A DNA stretch of 64,000 nucleotides, from NCBI GenBank assembly GCA_046328115.1, contig JAXLXE010000001.1:744001-808000 (forward strand), in the 5' to 3' direction. The position numbers and the translations under genes were made by a program. Source of the stretch: JAXLXE01 sp046328115. GTDB lineage: Bacteria > Chloroflexota > UBA6077 > JACCZL01. Positions 51,832 to 61,020 of this stretch are shown here, one piece after another. Below the pieces are notes generated by a model. That model saw only the letters and a list, made by a program, of their open reading frames with translations. It ran no database searches and had not been told where the DNA came from. Every line of letters begins with the position of its first letter. Within the stretch, counting starts at the first letter, position 1.

Positions 51832-53304
51832 TCAGGAGCTCGCGGGCTCGCCCAGCTCCGCCTTGAGGAGATCGGACACAACGGAGTGATTCGCCGCTCC
51901 ACGGGTTCGCTTCATGACCTCGCCGATCAAGCGGCCGATCGCGGCGACCTTGCCCGCACGATAGTCCGCCACCGGCTGCGGGTTGGCGGCCAGGACTTCC
52001 GCGACTACCGCGCCCAACGAATCCGTATCGCTTACCTGGCGGAGCCCAAGCCGATCCACGATCGCCACCGCGCTGGCTCCGGTGCGATGCATCTCCTCGA
52101 ACACCTGCTTTCCGGCGGTGCCGCTCACTGAGCCGTCATCCACCAGGCGGATCAACTCCGCCAGCCCAGCGGCCGTCACGAGCGTACCGGTGGTCGCCTC
52201 GCCTGCCTCGTTCTGCAAGCGGAACAGCTCAGACTGGATCCAGTTCCCTGCCTTCTTGGCGTCCGCGCCCAGCGACACCGCCTCATCAAACAACTCTGCC
52301 GTCTCGCGAGACGCGCTGAGCTGACCTGCGAGGTACGGTGAGAGCCCTAATGTGCTCACGTAGCGCTGGCGCCGGGCATCGGGCAGTTCAGCCAGACCAG
52401 CACGGAGCGCGTCGACCCACGCCCTGCTCACATCAAACGGTGGGATGTCCGGCTCCGGGAAATACCGGTAGTCGTGCGCCTCTTCCTTTGACCGTTGAGA
52501 CACCGTGACGCCGCGGTCCTCAACCCAGCCCCGCGTCTCCTGGCTCACCCGCTCGCCCGCGTCAAGCAGTGCGCTCTGCCGGGAGATCTCGTACTCCAGG
52601 GCACGGGCTACGGAGCGGAAGGAGTTCATGTTCTTCACCTCGGCCTTCACGCCGTAGGTGGTCTCACCCACTCGCCTCAGCGAGATGTTCGCGTCACAAC
52701 GGAACGATCCCTCCTCCATATTCGCAGTGGAGGCCCCGATCGTCCGCACGATGCTCCGAAGCTTCTGCAGATATGCCCGCGCCTCGGCCGGCGAACGCAG
52801 GTCCGGCTTGCTTACGATCTCCATCAGCGGCACGCCCGCGCGGTTCATGTCGATCAGGCTGCAGGCCTCGCCCGCCGAGTCCGCGCCGTGGACCAGGCGC
52901 GCCGTGTCCTCCTCCAGATGTACCCGCTCCATGCCCACGCGGCGGCTCACGCCATCCACCTCTACGTCCACCCAGCCATCCGTGGCAAATGGCAGATCGT
53001 ACTGCGAGATCTGGTAGCCCTTCATCAAGTCCGGATACGGGTAGTTCTTGCGGTCAAACTTGGAGAACTCCGGGATGCCGCAATTCAGGGCAAGGCCAGC
53101 CATGATGGTCAGCTCAACGGCCCGTTTGTTCACGACCGGCAGCACGCCTGGCATGCCCATACACACCGGGCACACATGCGTGTTCGGGGAAGCGCCAGCG
53201 TAGTCGCTGGAGCAGCCACAGAACATCTTGCTCCTGGTCAGGAGCTGGCAATGCACCTCGAGGCCAATGACGGCCTCGTACTTCGAATCCACCACTGGCG
53301 TCAC
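51832..53304 (-). CDS. gatB: Asp-tRNA(Asn)/Glu-tRNA(Gln) amidotransferase subunit B
   Basis: 490 residues, GTG start. Family cradle domain: YEAVIGLEVHCQLLTRSKMFCGCSSDY, PNTHVCPVCMGMPGVLPVVN with zinc cysteines, and a GatB/YqeY tail (about 330-490). Phosphorylates the tRNA-bound acid so ammonia from GatA can amidate it. Separated from gatA by a plus-strand gene (53387-53899). The following P-loop gene begins directly at its stop. Confidence 0.97.
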   Translation of the reverse strand: MTPVVDSKYEAVIGLEVHCQLLTRSKMFCGCSSDYAGASPNTHVCPVCMGMPGVLPVVNKRAVELTIMAGLALNCGIPEFSKFDRKNYPYPDLMKGYQISQYDLPFATDGWVDVEVDGVSRRVGMERVHLEEDTARLVHGADSAGEACSLIDMNRAGVPLMEIVSKPDLRSPAEARAYLQKLRSIVRTIGASTANMEEGSFRCDANISLRRVGETTYGVKAEVKNMNSFRSVARALEYEISRQSALLDAGERVSQETRGWVEDRGVTVSQRSKEEAHDYRYFPEPDIPPFDVSRAWVDALRAGLAELPDARRQRYVSTLGLSPYLAGQLSASRETAELFDEAVSLGADAKKAGNWIQSELFRLQNEAGEATTGTLVTAAGLAELIRLVDDGSVSGTAGKQVFEEMHRTGASAVAIVDRLGLRQVSDTDSLGAVVAEVLAANPQPVADYRAGKVAAIGRLIGEVMKRTRGAANHSVVSDLLKAELGEPASS

Positions 53305-53386
53305 TCTCGGTTGCGTCTCGCGTCGACGCTGAGGCGTCAGTATAGCAAGCGTACCGGCCGTCTCCCGGTGCTACCATCCGTCCACT

Positions 53387-53899
53387 ATGTCCAGCCTCAG
53401 GCCTAGCATTGGGTCCAGCGTCAGTTCGACAGATGCCCGCCAGATTGCGCCCCTGCGCGTGCTCGTCGCCGTTCTCCTGGCACTGGGCATCGCCACGGGC
53501 CTGTTTCTAGGCGGTATCTTCGGGGTCCCCCGAATACTCGGGATCTCGGTGACCCCGGGCGAGCCGCGGCGCCCGCCCGCCTACCCTCCAGCCGTGCCGA
53601 TTGGCGCGCCGGAGGAGTGGGCCCAGTGGTCCTACCTCACCAAGATCGAGCCGCTCTGGGGCACAGACTGGCCCAGCGTGATCCGCTACCTGGAGGAGTT
53701 CGCGAGCCGCTATCCAACGAACGAGGTCGCCCGAGACAAGCTGTACGTGGCCTATCTGGAGGACGGCAAGCGGCTGCTTGGCGAGGGCCGCCGTGCGGCC
53801 GCCAGCGCCCGCTTCAGCAGCGCGCAACAACTCGATCCAGACCGCGGCGAAGCCGACCGCCTTCTGGACGAGCTAGGCCTCCCCACGGCCCCGCGCTGA
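53387..53899 (+). CDS. Membrane-anchored protein with TPR-like end
   Basis: 170 residues. One membrane helix (about 24-52: LRVLVAVLLALGIATGLFLGGIFG), a Pro-rich linker, then a helical part WPSVIRYLEEFASRYPTNEVARDKLYVAYLEDGKRLLGEGRRAAASARFSSAQQLDPDRG that looks like one to two TPR repeats. A TGCTACCAT extended -10-like box at 53369-53377 lies only 10 bp before the ATG, so the mRNA may be almost leaderless. Divergent from gatB and convergent with gatA (6 bp apart). Confidence 0.7.
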   Translation: MSSLRPSIGSSVSSTDARQIAPLRVLVAVLLALGIATGLFLGGIFGVPRILGISVTPGEPRRPPAYPPAVPIGAPEEWAQWSYLTKIEPLWGTDWPSVIRYLEEFASRYPTNEVARDKLYVAYLEDGKRLLGEGRRAAASARFSSAQQLDPDRGEADRLLDELGLPTAPR

Positions 53900-53905
53900 A
53901 ACCGC

Positions 53906-55372
53906 CTAAATGGGCGCGCGCAGCCTGACGCCGGACCCCTGCTCGTAGGCGTGCGCCACTCGCAGCACCGTCTGCTCGTCTAGCGGTTTGCCAATCACCT
54001 GCAGCCCAACCGGCAACCCCTCGGAAGTACCGCACGGCAGGCTCAGTCCCGGCAGACCGGCCAGGTTCACCGGCAGCGTGCACACGTCGTTCAGGTACAT
54101 CGAGAGCGGATCGTTTACCTTGGCACCGATCTCGAATGCCACGCCGGGTGAGGTTGGCGCGACCAACACGTCGAACCGCTCGAACGCGCGGTCGAAGTCC
54201 TGCTTGATCAAGGTCCGGATCTTCTGGGCCTTCACGTAGAACGCGTCGTAGTAGCCGGAGCTCAGCGCGTACGTGCCCAGCATGATCCGACGCTTCACCT
54301 CCGGGCCAAACCCGCGCCCGCGCGTCTTGTAGTATCCGTCCCACATGGACTCCGCATCGGGCGCCGAGTAGCCGTACTTCACGCCGTCGTAGCGCGCCAG
54401 GTTGGCGCTGCATTCCGCCGGGGCGATGATGTAGTAGGCCGCCAGCCCATAGTCCGTGTGCGGCAACGAGACCTCGTCAAGCTCTGCGCCCAGCCCCCGC
54501 AGCACGTCCAGCGCCTGCCGGATGGAACGCTCAACGCCTGGCTCCATGCCGCTGACGAAGTACTCCCTGGGCACCCCCACCCGCAAGCCTCGCACATCAC
54601 CCGTCAGCCCCACAAGGTAGTCCGGCACCGGCGCGTCCAACGAGGTTGAATCGCGGGGATCGTGGCCGGAGATCACTCCGGCTACGAGCGCACAGTCCGC
54701 CACATCCGTCGTCAACGGGCCTAGCTGGTCAAGGGAGGAGGCAAACGCCACCAGCCCATAGCGGCTCACGCGCCCGTAGGTGGGCTTGAGGCCAACGACG
54801 CCGCACAGTGAGGCTGGTTGACGGATCGACCCGCCCGTGTCCGATCCGATGCTGAACGCGGCCAGTCGCGCCGCCACGGACGCCGACGACCCGCCGCTGG
54901 AGCCACCCGGGACCCGCGTCAGGTCACCCCACGGATTGCGTGTGGGGAAGTACCCAGAGTTCTCCGTGGACGAGCCCATCGCGAACTCATCCATGTTGGT
55001 CTTGCCCAGAAGGACCGCACCGGCCGTCGCCAGCCGCTGAGTGATGGTGGCGTCCTCGACCGGCACGTAGTTCTCGAGCATCTTCGAGCCGCAGGTGGTG
55101 CGGATGTTCCGCGTCAGCACCAGGTCCTTCAAGGACATCGGCACGCCAAGAAGCGGCGCCCGCTCGCCCGCGGCCCGTCTGGCATCCGCCGCGCGCGCCT
55201 GCTCCAGCGCCACATCCGGACAGACGGTCAGGTACGCCTGCACGGCGCTGTCCAACGCAGCGATCCGATCAAGGTACGCCTCTGTCAGCTCCACTGACGA
55301 AAGCTCACCCGCCTCCATCGCGCGGAGGCACTCCAATACGGTCAGATCCGTCGGCTGCGCGGTCGTGGGCAA
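53906..55372 (-). CDS. gatA: Asp-tRNA(Asn)/Glu-tRNA(Gln) amidotransferase subunit A
   Basis: 488 residues from the TTG at 55372, 2 bp after gatC. Amidase-signature serine hydrolase: VLLGKTNMDEFAMGSSTENSGY holds the Lys, GGSSGGSSASVAARLAAFSIGSDTGGSIRQPAS holds the cis-Ser and nucleophile Ser. Releases ammonia from glutamine and sends it to GatB. Its presence implies that Gln-tRNA and/or Asn-tRNA are made by the indirect route. Confidence 0.97.
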   Translation of the reverse strand: MPTTAQPTDLTVLECLRAMEAGELSSVELTEAYLDRIAALDSAVQAYLTVCPDVALEQARAADARRAAGERAPLLGVPMSLKDLVLTRNIRTTCGSKMLENYVPVEDATITQRLATAGAVLLGKTNMDEFAMGSSTENSGYFPTRNPWGDLTRVPGGSSGGSSASVAARLAAFSIGSDTGGSIRQPASLCGVVGLKPTYGRVSRYGLVAFASSLDQLGPLTTDVADCALVAGVISGHDPRDSTSLDAPVPDYLVGLTGDVRGLRVGVPREYFVSGMEPGVERSIRQALDVLRGLGAELDEVSLPHTDYGLAAYYIIAPAECSANLARYDGVKYGYSAPDAESMWDGYYKTRGRGFGPEVKRRIMLGTYALSSGYYDAFYVKAQKIRTLIKQDFDRAFERFDVLVAPTSPGVAFEIGAKVNDPLSMYLNDVCTLPVNLAGLPGLSLPCGTSEGLPVGLQVIGKPLDEQTVLRVAHAYEQGSGVRLRAPI

Positions 55373-55374
55373 GG

Positions 55375-55662
55375 CTAATCCAGAACCGGCGGGACTTTCA
55401 GAAAATCACCTTCACGCCTCGGAGCGTTGCGCAACACATCGACAACCGGCAAGGAGGGTGCAGGCTCGTCCTCGCGCATCACCGAGCGGATCGGTAGCAC
55501 CTGGGCGGTGGGGGGTATCTGGCTGGTGTCGAGGGCGTCGACAACGGTCATGGCTTCGAGGATCTGGGACAACTGCCCCGCCACTCGCTCCACCTCTTCG
55601 TCGCTCAATCCGAGCCGCGCCAGACGAGCCACGTGTAGGACATCCTCTCGACCAATCGCCAC
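55375..55662 (-). CDS. gatC: Asp-tRNA(Asn)/Glu-tRNA(Gln) amidotransferase subunit C
   Basis: 95 residues, GTG start. Family features: VLHVARLARLGLSDEEVERVAGQLSQILEAMTVVDALDT and RSVMREDEP. Small subunit that wraps around and stabilises GatA/GatB. First gene of gatC-gatA. Confidence 0.96.
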   Translation of the reverse strand: MAIGREDVLHVARLARLGLSDEEVERVAGQLSQILEAMTVVDALDTSQIPPTAQVLPIRSVMREDEPAPSLPVVDVLRNAPRREGDFLKVPPVLD

Positions 55663-55717
55663 GCGCCATTACCCCTTTCCGCAGGGCCGAAGTATACGGT
55701 CTGCCGTGGTAGCCTCC

Positions 55718-55993
55718 TCAGCGCGGCGGCCAGGCTCCCAGAAACCGCAGAACGCGGTTGCGCGAGCAGTCGCTGAGGCCTTCCTGGGTTACCGTGATGT
55801 CCAGCCGCCCGCCATCCTCCATCACCACCGCCACGGGCAGCGAGTCGCCCGGATCCCACGCGGTGAGCGACATGGTGCCCGTCACGGTGTGCGGCAGGTC
55901 GTTGGGCAAACGCACGTGAACGTAGACGCGCCCCTGGCCCAGGACGTGGCCACCGTCGGTCACCAGCGCGCCCACGGACTTGAACACCGACAC
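55718..55993 (-). CDS. Hypothetical protein
   Basis: 91 residues from a GTG at 55993; start uncertain. Predicted beta-rich: VYVHVRLPNDLPHTVTGTMSLTAWD and VVMEDGGRLDITVTQE. No known family. Lies 55 bp upstream of gatC on the same strand and could share a transcript with it. Real gene status is moderate. Confidence 0.5.
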   Translation of the reverse strand: MSVFKSVGALVTDGGHVLGQGRVYVHVRLPNDLPHTVTGTMSLTAWDPGDSLPVAVVMEDGGRLDITVTQEGLSDCSRNRVLRFLGAWPPR

Positions 55994-56076
55994 TGCCAGA
56001 CCCCCACGTACGGGACGGCCGGCCCAAGGACCGGCCAGTGTGTGCTACCATGGCACACGGTCAACGAGGAGCGCAC

Positions 56077-56235
56077 ATGGTCTGGATGGCACCGCTCAAA
56101 CGGCGGCCGCCGGCGCCGGATGACTACCTGGAGCTGGGCCACCAGGAAGACCCGCGGGTCTGGATCCCCGCCTGGTTTGGCATGATCCTCGTCGTGGCCC
56201 TGCTCCTCATCGCCACGATGCTAGGCAAACTCTAG
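56077..56235 (+). CDS. Small single-helix membrane protein
   Basis: 52 residues from the ATG at 56077, chosen because GAGGAGC lies 5 bases upstream. A basic Pro-rich start (APLKRRPPAPDDY) is followed by one membrane helix VWIPAWFGMILVVALLLIATMLG at the C-terminus. TGCTACCAT at 56043-56051 may be an extended -10 box. Function unknown; small tail-anchored-like protein. Confidence 0.6.
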   Translation: MVWMAPLKRRPPAPDDYLELGHQEDPRVWIPAWFGMILVVALLLIATMLGKL

Positions 56236-56362
56236 GCCCCTCCGCGACACCGACGCGCGTTTCATACGTCAACTTACGAGGGCGCACAGTGCGCCCACAT
56301 CCCCGCCGTTCGCGCGGCGACAATGCTTGTCCGCCTCGCGAAGAACGGGCTAAAACGCGACG

Positions 56363-57652
56363 ATGCAAGCTATCCGTACAGAGGGACAACGTTCTGTAGA
56401 CACGCGCCGTGTCAGCCACGTGGTCTTCGTGGGTATCGTCGCGGCGCTGTTCGGATGGCTCATGACCACCCGCGCCGTCACCAATGGCGACCTGGTGGAT
56501 GGAGTCCCGCGATCCTTCCTTGCCCCCCCGAGCGCGCCGTCGCTTGACTGGCGGTCGCCCCGCGCGCCGCTTCGGACCCACGTCGCTCCAGCGGAGACGG
56601 TCGCCTCTGGCCCCGTCTGGGCTGCCGCCGCGACCGATTCCACCGTGCGCTGGGTTCAGACGCATCGGGCATCCGGACTGTTCAGCACGCCCACACCGGA
56701 ATCCGCGCGCGACGCCGAACTGGGCCAGTGGACGTTCCTGCGGGTTCTGGAGGCACGGCCGGGCTGGCTGCGCGTTGGCTACGGCGCCGACGAGGCCGGC
56801 CGCCCCTCGAGCATTGCCTGGGTTCCGGAAACGGACGTGGGTGAGAGCGGTCCACCATCGCGCTTCGTAGCCAGCGTCGTGGACACGCAGCTCTGGGCGC
56901 ATGAGGGTTCATCGGCTAACGCGATAGCGTCCGTGCCCCAATACGCGACCCTGGAACGCGCTGGCCCCGAGCGCAACGGCAAGATCGCCGTCCGCCTGGG
57001 CGATCCCGCGCGCTCCGGTTACACCACTGGCTGGGTGGAGTGGTCCGCCGTCCGTCCGGCCGACGAGCCAGACATCAACACCTCCCCGCTGGACGTGGCC
57101 TACGCCCCATTCAGCACCACCGTGCGGCTGGACGTGCCGTACCGGACCCAGCTAGACGGTAGTCTGTCCTCCGCATCCAACTGCGGTCCCACCTCGGTCG
57201 CCATGGCCATGCACGCGTTCGGCGTGAACGTCCCCACGACGCGCGCCCGTGCCCTGGCGAACCAGGCCATGGGCGTATATGACCCGTGGGGCGGCACCAC
57301 GCTGGAGTCGCTCCAGGCGGTGGCCCGCGCCAACGGGTTCGAGGGCCTGGACCTACACGAGAACGGCCGCTACAGACGCTGGACGCTGGATGACGTCCGC
57401 CGTCACCTGCGCGCCGGGCACCCCATCATCCCCGAACTTCGTTACCGGCTCATCCCCGGCCGTGAATGGTTCGCGGTGAGCTATGACCATTACGTGGTCA
57501 TCACCGGCATGGTGGGGGACGACTTCATCTACAACGACCCGGCCGTCCTCGACGGTCGCGGCGAACGCGTGATGAGCGGAGCCGCCCTGACGCGTGCCTG
57601 GCTGGGCAGCGACCACCCGGGCGCCGGCCTCGCCGTCGCCCGCCCCCTCTAG
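56363..57652 (+). CDS. C39-like peptidase domain protein with N-terminal membrane anchor
   Basis: 429 residues. N-terminal membrane segment (VVFVGIVAALFGWLMTTRAV), then two SH3-like repeats (about 100-250: WTFLRVLEARPGWLRVGYG and a second GYTTGWVEWSAVRP), then a papain-like C39_2 domain: SNCGPTSVAMAM with the nucleophile Cys near residue 274, YDHYVVITGM with the His, and IYNDPAV with the Asp. Probably cuts peptides or cell-wall-linked proteins outside the membrane. Its TAG stop overlaps the convergent permease stop (CTAG, 57649-57652). Confidence 0.85.
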   Translation: MQAIRTEGQRSVDTRRVSHVVFVGIVAALFGWLMTTRAVTNGDLVDGVPRSFLAPPSAPSLDWRSPRAPLRTHVAPAETVASGPVWAAAATDSTVRWVQTHRASGLFSTPTPESARDAELGQWTFLRVLEARPGWLRVGYGADEAGRPSSIAWVPETDVGESGPPSRFVASVVDTQLWAHEGSSANAIASVPQYATLERAGPERNGKIAVRLGDPARSGYTTGWVEWSAVRPADEPDINTSPLDVAYAPFSTTVRLDVPYRTQLDGSLSSASNCGPTSVAMAMHAFGVNVPTTRARALANQAMGVYDPWGGTTLESLQAVARANGFEGLDLHENGRYRRWTLDDVRRHLRAGHPIIPELRYRLIPGREWFAVSYDHYVVITGMVGDDFIYNDPAVLDGRGERVMSGAALTRAWLGSDHPGAGLAVARPL

Positions 57653-58533
57653 CGACCGCCCATCCCGGTCATCGCGATCCCGCGCACGAAGTACCGCTGC
57701 AAGCACGCGAACACAATGAGTATTGGGATCAGGCTCATCACGGTGCCCGCCATCAGGTAATTGAACTGCGTGGCCTGCTCGTCCCCGAAGTACCGCAGTC
57801 CCACCGTCAACGTGCGCATCGTCTCGCGGTTCGTCACGATCAACGGCCACAGAAACGCGTTCCATTGCGTCATGAACGCGAACACCGACAGCGTCGCCAG
57901 CGCGGGGCCGGACAGTGGCAGGATGATGTGGCGGTAGATTCCAAAGTAGCTGCAGCCGTCGATCCGGGCGGCCTGCTCGAGCTCTGGTGGGATGGACAGG
58001 AAGAACTGCCGCAGCAGGAACGTCCCAAACGCACTAAACGCGGCCGGGATGATTAGCGCCAGGTACGTATCCACCCATCCCAGCCAGCTCATCAGCAGGA
58101 AGTTCGGGATGATCGTCACCTGTCCGGGAATCATCAGCGTCCCCAGGTAGAGCAAGAACAGCTTGTCTCGGCCGGGGAAGTGAAGCCGCGCAAAGGCGAA
58201 CGCCGCCAGAGAGGAGGTGACCAGCTCCAACAGCGTCACGGTCACCGCGACGGTGGTCGTGTTGATCAAGTAGCGGCCGAACGGCAGGAGCGTCAGCACC
58301 GCCAGGTAATTCTCCCAGAGCAGCTCCTCCGGGATGAGCACCGGCGGGTAGACGAACACCTCCGGATCGGACTTGAAGGAGGTGGAGACCATCCAGAGAA
58401 ATGGGAAGATCATCGTCAGCGACCCGATGCCGAGCGCCAGATAGGCCAGGGCCACCTGGACTCGCCTCGAGATCGGCACCGCGCGCGCTCGCATTGCGCC
58501 CGCCGCCGCGCTCACCGCCACACCTGCCGCCAT
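57649..58533 (-). CDS. Sugar ABC transporter permease (MalG type)
   Basis: 294 residues, six membrane helices, with the binding-protein-dependent EAA loop EQAARIDGCSYFGIYRHIILPLSGPALA near residue 190. Second inner-membrane subunit of a carbohydrate importer; 14 bp after the first permease. Last gene of the sugar operon. Confidence 0.93.
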   Translation of the reverse strand: MAAGVAVSAAAGAMRARAVPISRRVQVALAYLALGIGSLTMIFPFLWMVSTSFKSDPEVFVYPPVLIPEELLWENYLAVLTLLPFGRYLINTTTVAVTVTLLELVTSSLAAFAFARLHFPGRDKLFLLYLGTLMIPGQVTIIPNFLLMSWLGWVDTYLALIIPAAFSAFGTFLLRQFFLSIPPELEQAARIDGCSYFGIYRHIILPLSGPALATLSVFAFMTQWNAFLWPLIVTNRETMRTLTVGLRYFGDEQATQFNYLMAGTVMSLIPILIVFACLQRYFVRGIAMTGMGGR

Positions 58534-58547
58534 CTCAGCGCGCCCCG

Positions 58548-59480
58548 CTACTCATTCTCGTAGTGCACCCAGCGTCGCTGAAGCTGCGTCTGGAGCAACG
58601 TCAGCGTGAAGATGATCACAAACAGCACCCACGCCGTAGCCGCGGCGTAGCCCATGTGGAAGAACTGGAACGCCTGGTTGTAGATGTACATCACGATGGT
58701 GTTCGTGGCGTCGCCCGGGCCACCCTTCGTCAAGATGAAGGCCAGGTCGAACACCTGAAACGACCCGATGACGGAGATCACCAGCACAAAGAACATGGTC
58801 GGCGCCAGCATCGGCAGGGTGATGTGCCAGAACCGCCGCCAACCGTTGGCGCCGTCGATCGCCGCCGCCTCATAGAGCTGGGCGGGGATGCTCTGGAGCC
58901 CGGCCAGGAAGATCAGCATGTTGTAGCCCAGGTTCTTCCACACGGCCATGATGATCACGGCCGGCATCGCCCAGGCCGTGCTGGAGAGCCACGGGATGGA
59001 CTTCAGCCCCAGACTCACCAGCATCACGTTGATCAGACCAAAGTCGCCATTGAACAGCCATCGCCACATCATCGCCACCGCGACAGCGGACGAGATGACG
59101 GGAATGAAGAACACGGCACGGAAGAACGTGATCCCCCGGATGCTCGCGTTCATCGCCATCGCCAGCAACAGGCTCAGCGAAACTCCCAGAGGCACCGTTC
59201 CCAGCACGTAGTACGCGGTGTTGAAGAGCACCTTGCGGAAGGTCCCATCGTCCGTTAGCAGCTTCACGTAGTTGTCCCAGCCGACGTATTGGGGCGTGCG
59301 GATCATGTCCCAGTCGAACAGCGAGATGCTGAACGTGAAGATCACCGGTACCGATGAGAACACCAGGAACCCGATGATGTTGGGTAGAAGGAACAGGTAG
59401 CCGGCAATGGTCTCCTGCCGGCGCAGCGGCGTGAGGCCGCTGCGCCAGGCAAAAGCGGGCCGAGATTGGGCCGCGATCAT
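58548..59480 (-). CDS. Sugar ABC transporter permease (MalF type)
   Basis: 310 residues with six membrane helices. Starts RQETIAGYLFLLPNIIGFLVF and has the EAA loop YEAAAIDGANGWRRFWHITLPMLAPTMFF. First permease of the carbohydrate importer; 15 bp after the solute-binding protein gene. No ATPase (MsmX/MalK-like) is encoded in the operon, so a shared ATPase encoded elsewhere is likely. Confidence 0.93.
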   Translation of the reverse strand: MIAAQSRPAFAWRSGLTPLRRQETIAGYLFLLPNIIGFLVFSSVPVIFTFSISLFDWDMIRTPQYVGWDNYVKLLTDDGTFRKVLFNTAYYVLGTVPLGVSLSLLLAMAMNASIRGITFFRAVFFIPVISSAVAVAMMWRWLFNGDFGLINVMLVSLGLKSIPWLSSTAWAMPAVIIMAVWKNLGYNMLIFLAGLQSIPAQLYEAAAIDGANGWRRFWHITLPMLAPTMFFVLVISVIGSFQVFDLAFILTKGGPGDATNTIVMYIYNQAFQFFHMGYAAATAWVLFVIIFTLTLLQTQLQRRWVHYENE

Positions 59481-59495
59481 CTCTGTCGCCCAGGC

Positions 59496-60926
59496 CTAAA
59501 GTGGCTTCTTCAGCGCGAGATCGATCTCCTTCTTCATCGTCGCCACCGCGTCCTTAACGCTCTTCTCGCCCAGGTACGCCAGGTCCATCTCGCGATCGAA
59601 GATGGCGTTCACCTCGCCCGTATGGCCTGGTGCCACATACACCGCCGTCCGTTCCAGGCCGGTCATGTACGTATCCAGGTCCTCCCAGGGCAGCAGGTTC
59701 TCCTTCATCCACGCGCCCTTCGCGAATGACTTGCGGGCGGTGAAGCTGCGTCGGCTCTCCAACACGATCTTCTGCCCGTCGTCGGACGACCACATCTTGG
59801 CAAACGCCCAGGCATTGTCCCGGTTCGCCGCGTTCTTCACGATGCTGGCCGCCAGGTCGTCGCCGCGCGTCACGTTGGACTTCGCGCCGGCCGGCGCGAT
59901 CACCATGCCCACCTCAAACTTCGACTTAAGCAGCGTGTCCAGGACGAATCGTCCCGCCATCTTGATGCCCACGCGGCCCGCGGCGAATAGGTCGCCGCCG
60001 GAGGATGTCTCGACGCTGGTGGGCATGGCCTTGTGCTTCTGGGTGAAGTCCACCAGCCACTGCAGCGCACCCACCGCCTCTGGCTTATCCAGCAGGCATT
60101 CCGTCACGTCGTCGTTCCAGAGCTGGCCGCCGTTCTGCCAGATGAACATGCTCAGCGAGTAAATGCTGGTCGGCCGATCGAACCCGAACTGCTTCGACGG
60201 CCCGTCTCCCTTGGTCACTTTGAGCACGTCCGCGGTCAGTGTGTCCCACGTCCACGGGCCCTTCTTGGCCGTCTCGTTGGGCAGTGGAACACCGGCTGCC
60301 TTGTACAAGTCCGCGTTGAAATAGTAGGCGTTGGAGCTGGCGGAGTTCGGGAGGCCAAACAGGCCGTCGCCACGACCGTACGTCTTCAGCGCGCTGGGCC
60401 AGAAGTCGTCCAGATCCACCTTGTCCGCGGCCGCAAGTGGCTTGATGTCTAGCAAGACGTTCCGGGCGATGAAAGGCGTGGCGGTGCGCTGCCGATTCCA
60501 GAAAAGATCCGGCAGATCGTTTGCCGCGAGCATCGCCAGCAGCTTGCGTACCAATTCCGCGTCATCGGGCACTCGGATCTTCTCGACCGAGACGTTTGGA
60601 TACAGCTTGCCGTACAGGTCTACCAGGTCGTTGTGGACCTTCTCGTTGGGCCCCGGCGTGGCATTGTAAAGGTAGCGCATCTTGCCTGAGGCACTGCTCG
60701 CCGCCGGCTTCACAGCGTCAGCGGGCTTTGCTGCCTCGGCCGGCTTCGCTGCCTCCGCCGGCTTCGCCGGGGCGGCGGCGGGCGCTGCCGGAGCCGACCC
60801 AGATGAACCGCTCGCCGGCGCAGGGGCAGCCTGCCGCCCGCCGCACGCCGCCAGGATCCCGCTGGCCAGCATCGGCACCGCCAGACGCTCGAGCATGCCG
60901 CGCCGAGATAATCGCGTCTTCAACAT
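59496..60926 (-). CDS. Sugar ABC transporter solute-binding lipoprotein
   Basis: 476 residues from the ATG at 60926, GGAGG and GGGGA upstream. SRRGMLERLAVPMLASGILAAC is a lipobox signal with a twin-arginine-like SRR start. A linker with three KPAEAA-like repeats (about 60-86) tethers the family 1 binding domain: PDLFWNRQRT, GLPNSASSNAYYFNADLYKAAG, FAAGRVGIKMAGRF, and a C-terminal EVNAIFDREMDLAYLG. Catches a carbohydrate outside the membrane for the two permeases below. Gene is 94 bp after the enolase-superfamily gene. Confidence 0.92.
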   Translation of the reverse strand: MLKTRLSRRGMLERLAVPMLASGILAACGGRQAAPAPASGSSGSAPAAPAAAPAKPAEAAKPAEAAKPADAVKPAASSASGKMRYLYNATPGPNEKVHNDLVDLYGKLYPNVSVEKIRVPDDAELVRKLLAMLAANDLPDLFWNRQRTATPFIARNVLLDIKPLAAADKVDLDDFWPSALKTYGRGDGLFGLPNSASSNAYYFNADLYKAAGVPLPNETAKKGPWTWDTLTADVLKVTKGDGPSKQFGFDRPTSIYSLSMFIWQNGGQLWNDDVTECLLDKPEAVGALQWLVDFTQKHKAMPTSVETSSGGDLFAAGRVGIKMAGRFVLDTLLKSKFEVGMVIAPAGAKSNVTRGDDLAASIVKNAANRDNAWAFAKMWSSDDGQKIVLESRRSFTARKSFAKGAWMKENLLPWEDLDTYMTGLERTAVYVAPGHTGEVNAIFDREMDLAYLGEKSVKDAVATMKKEIDLALKKPL

Positions 60927-61020
60927 TCCCCTGTCCTCCCAGAAGACCGCGCCAAACCGATCATGGTTCGCGCCGGCCTCATAGTAGCGGATCGCCTTGC
61001 TCCCAGCGTCACCTCGCCGG

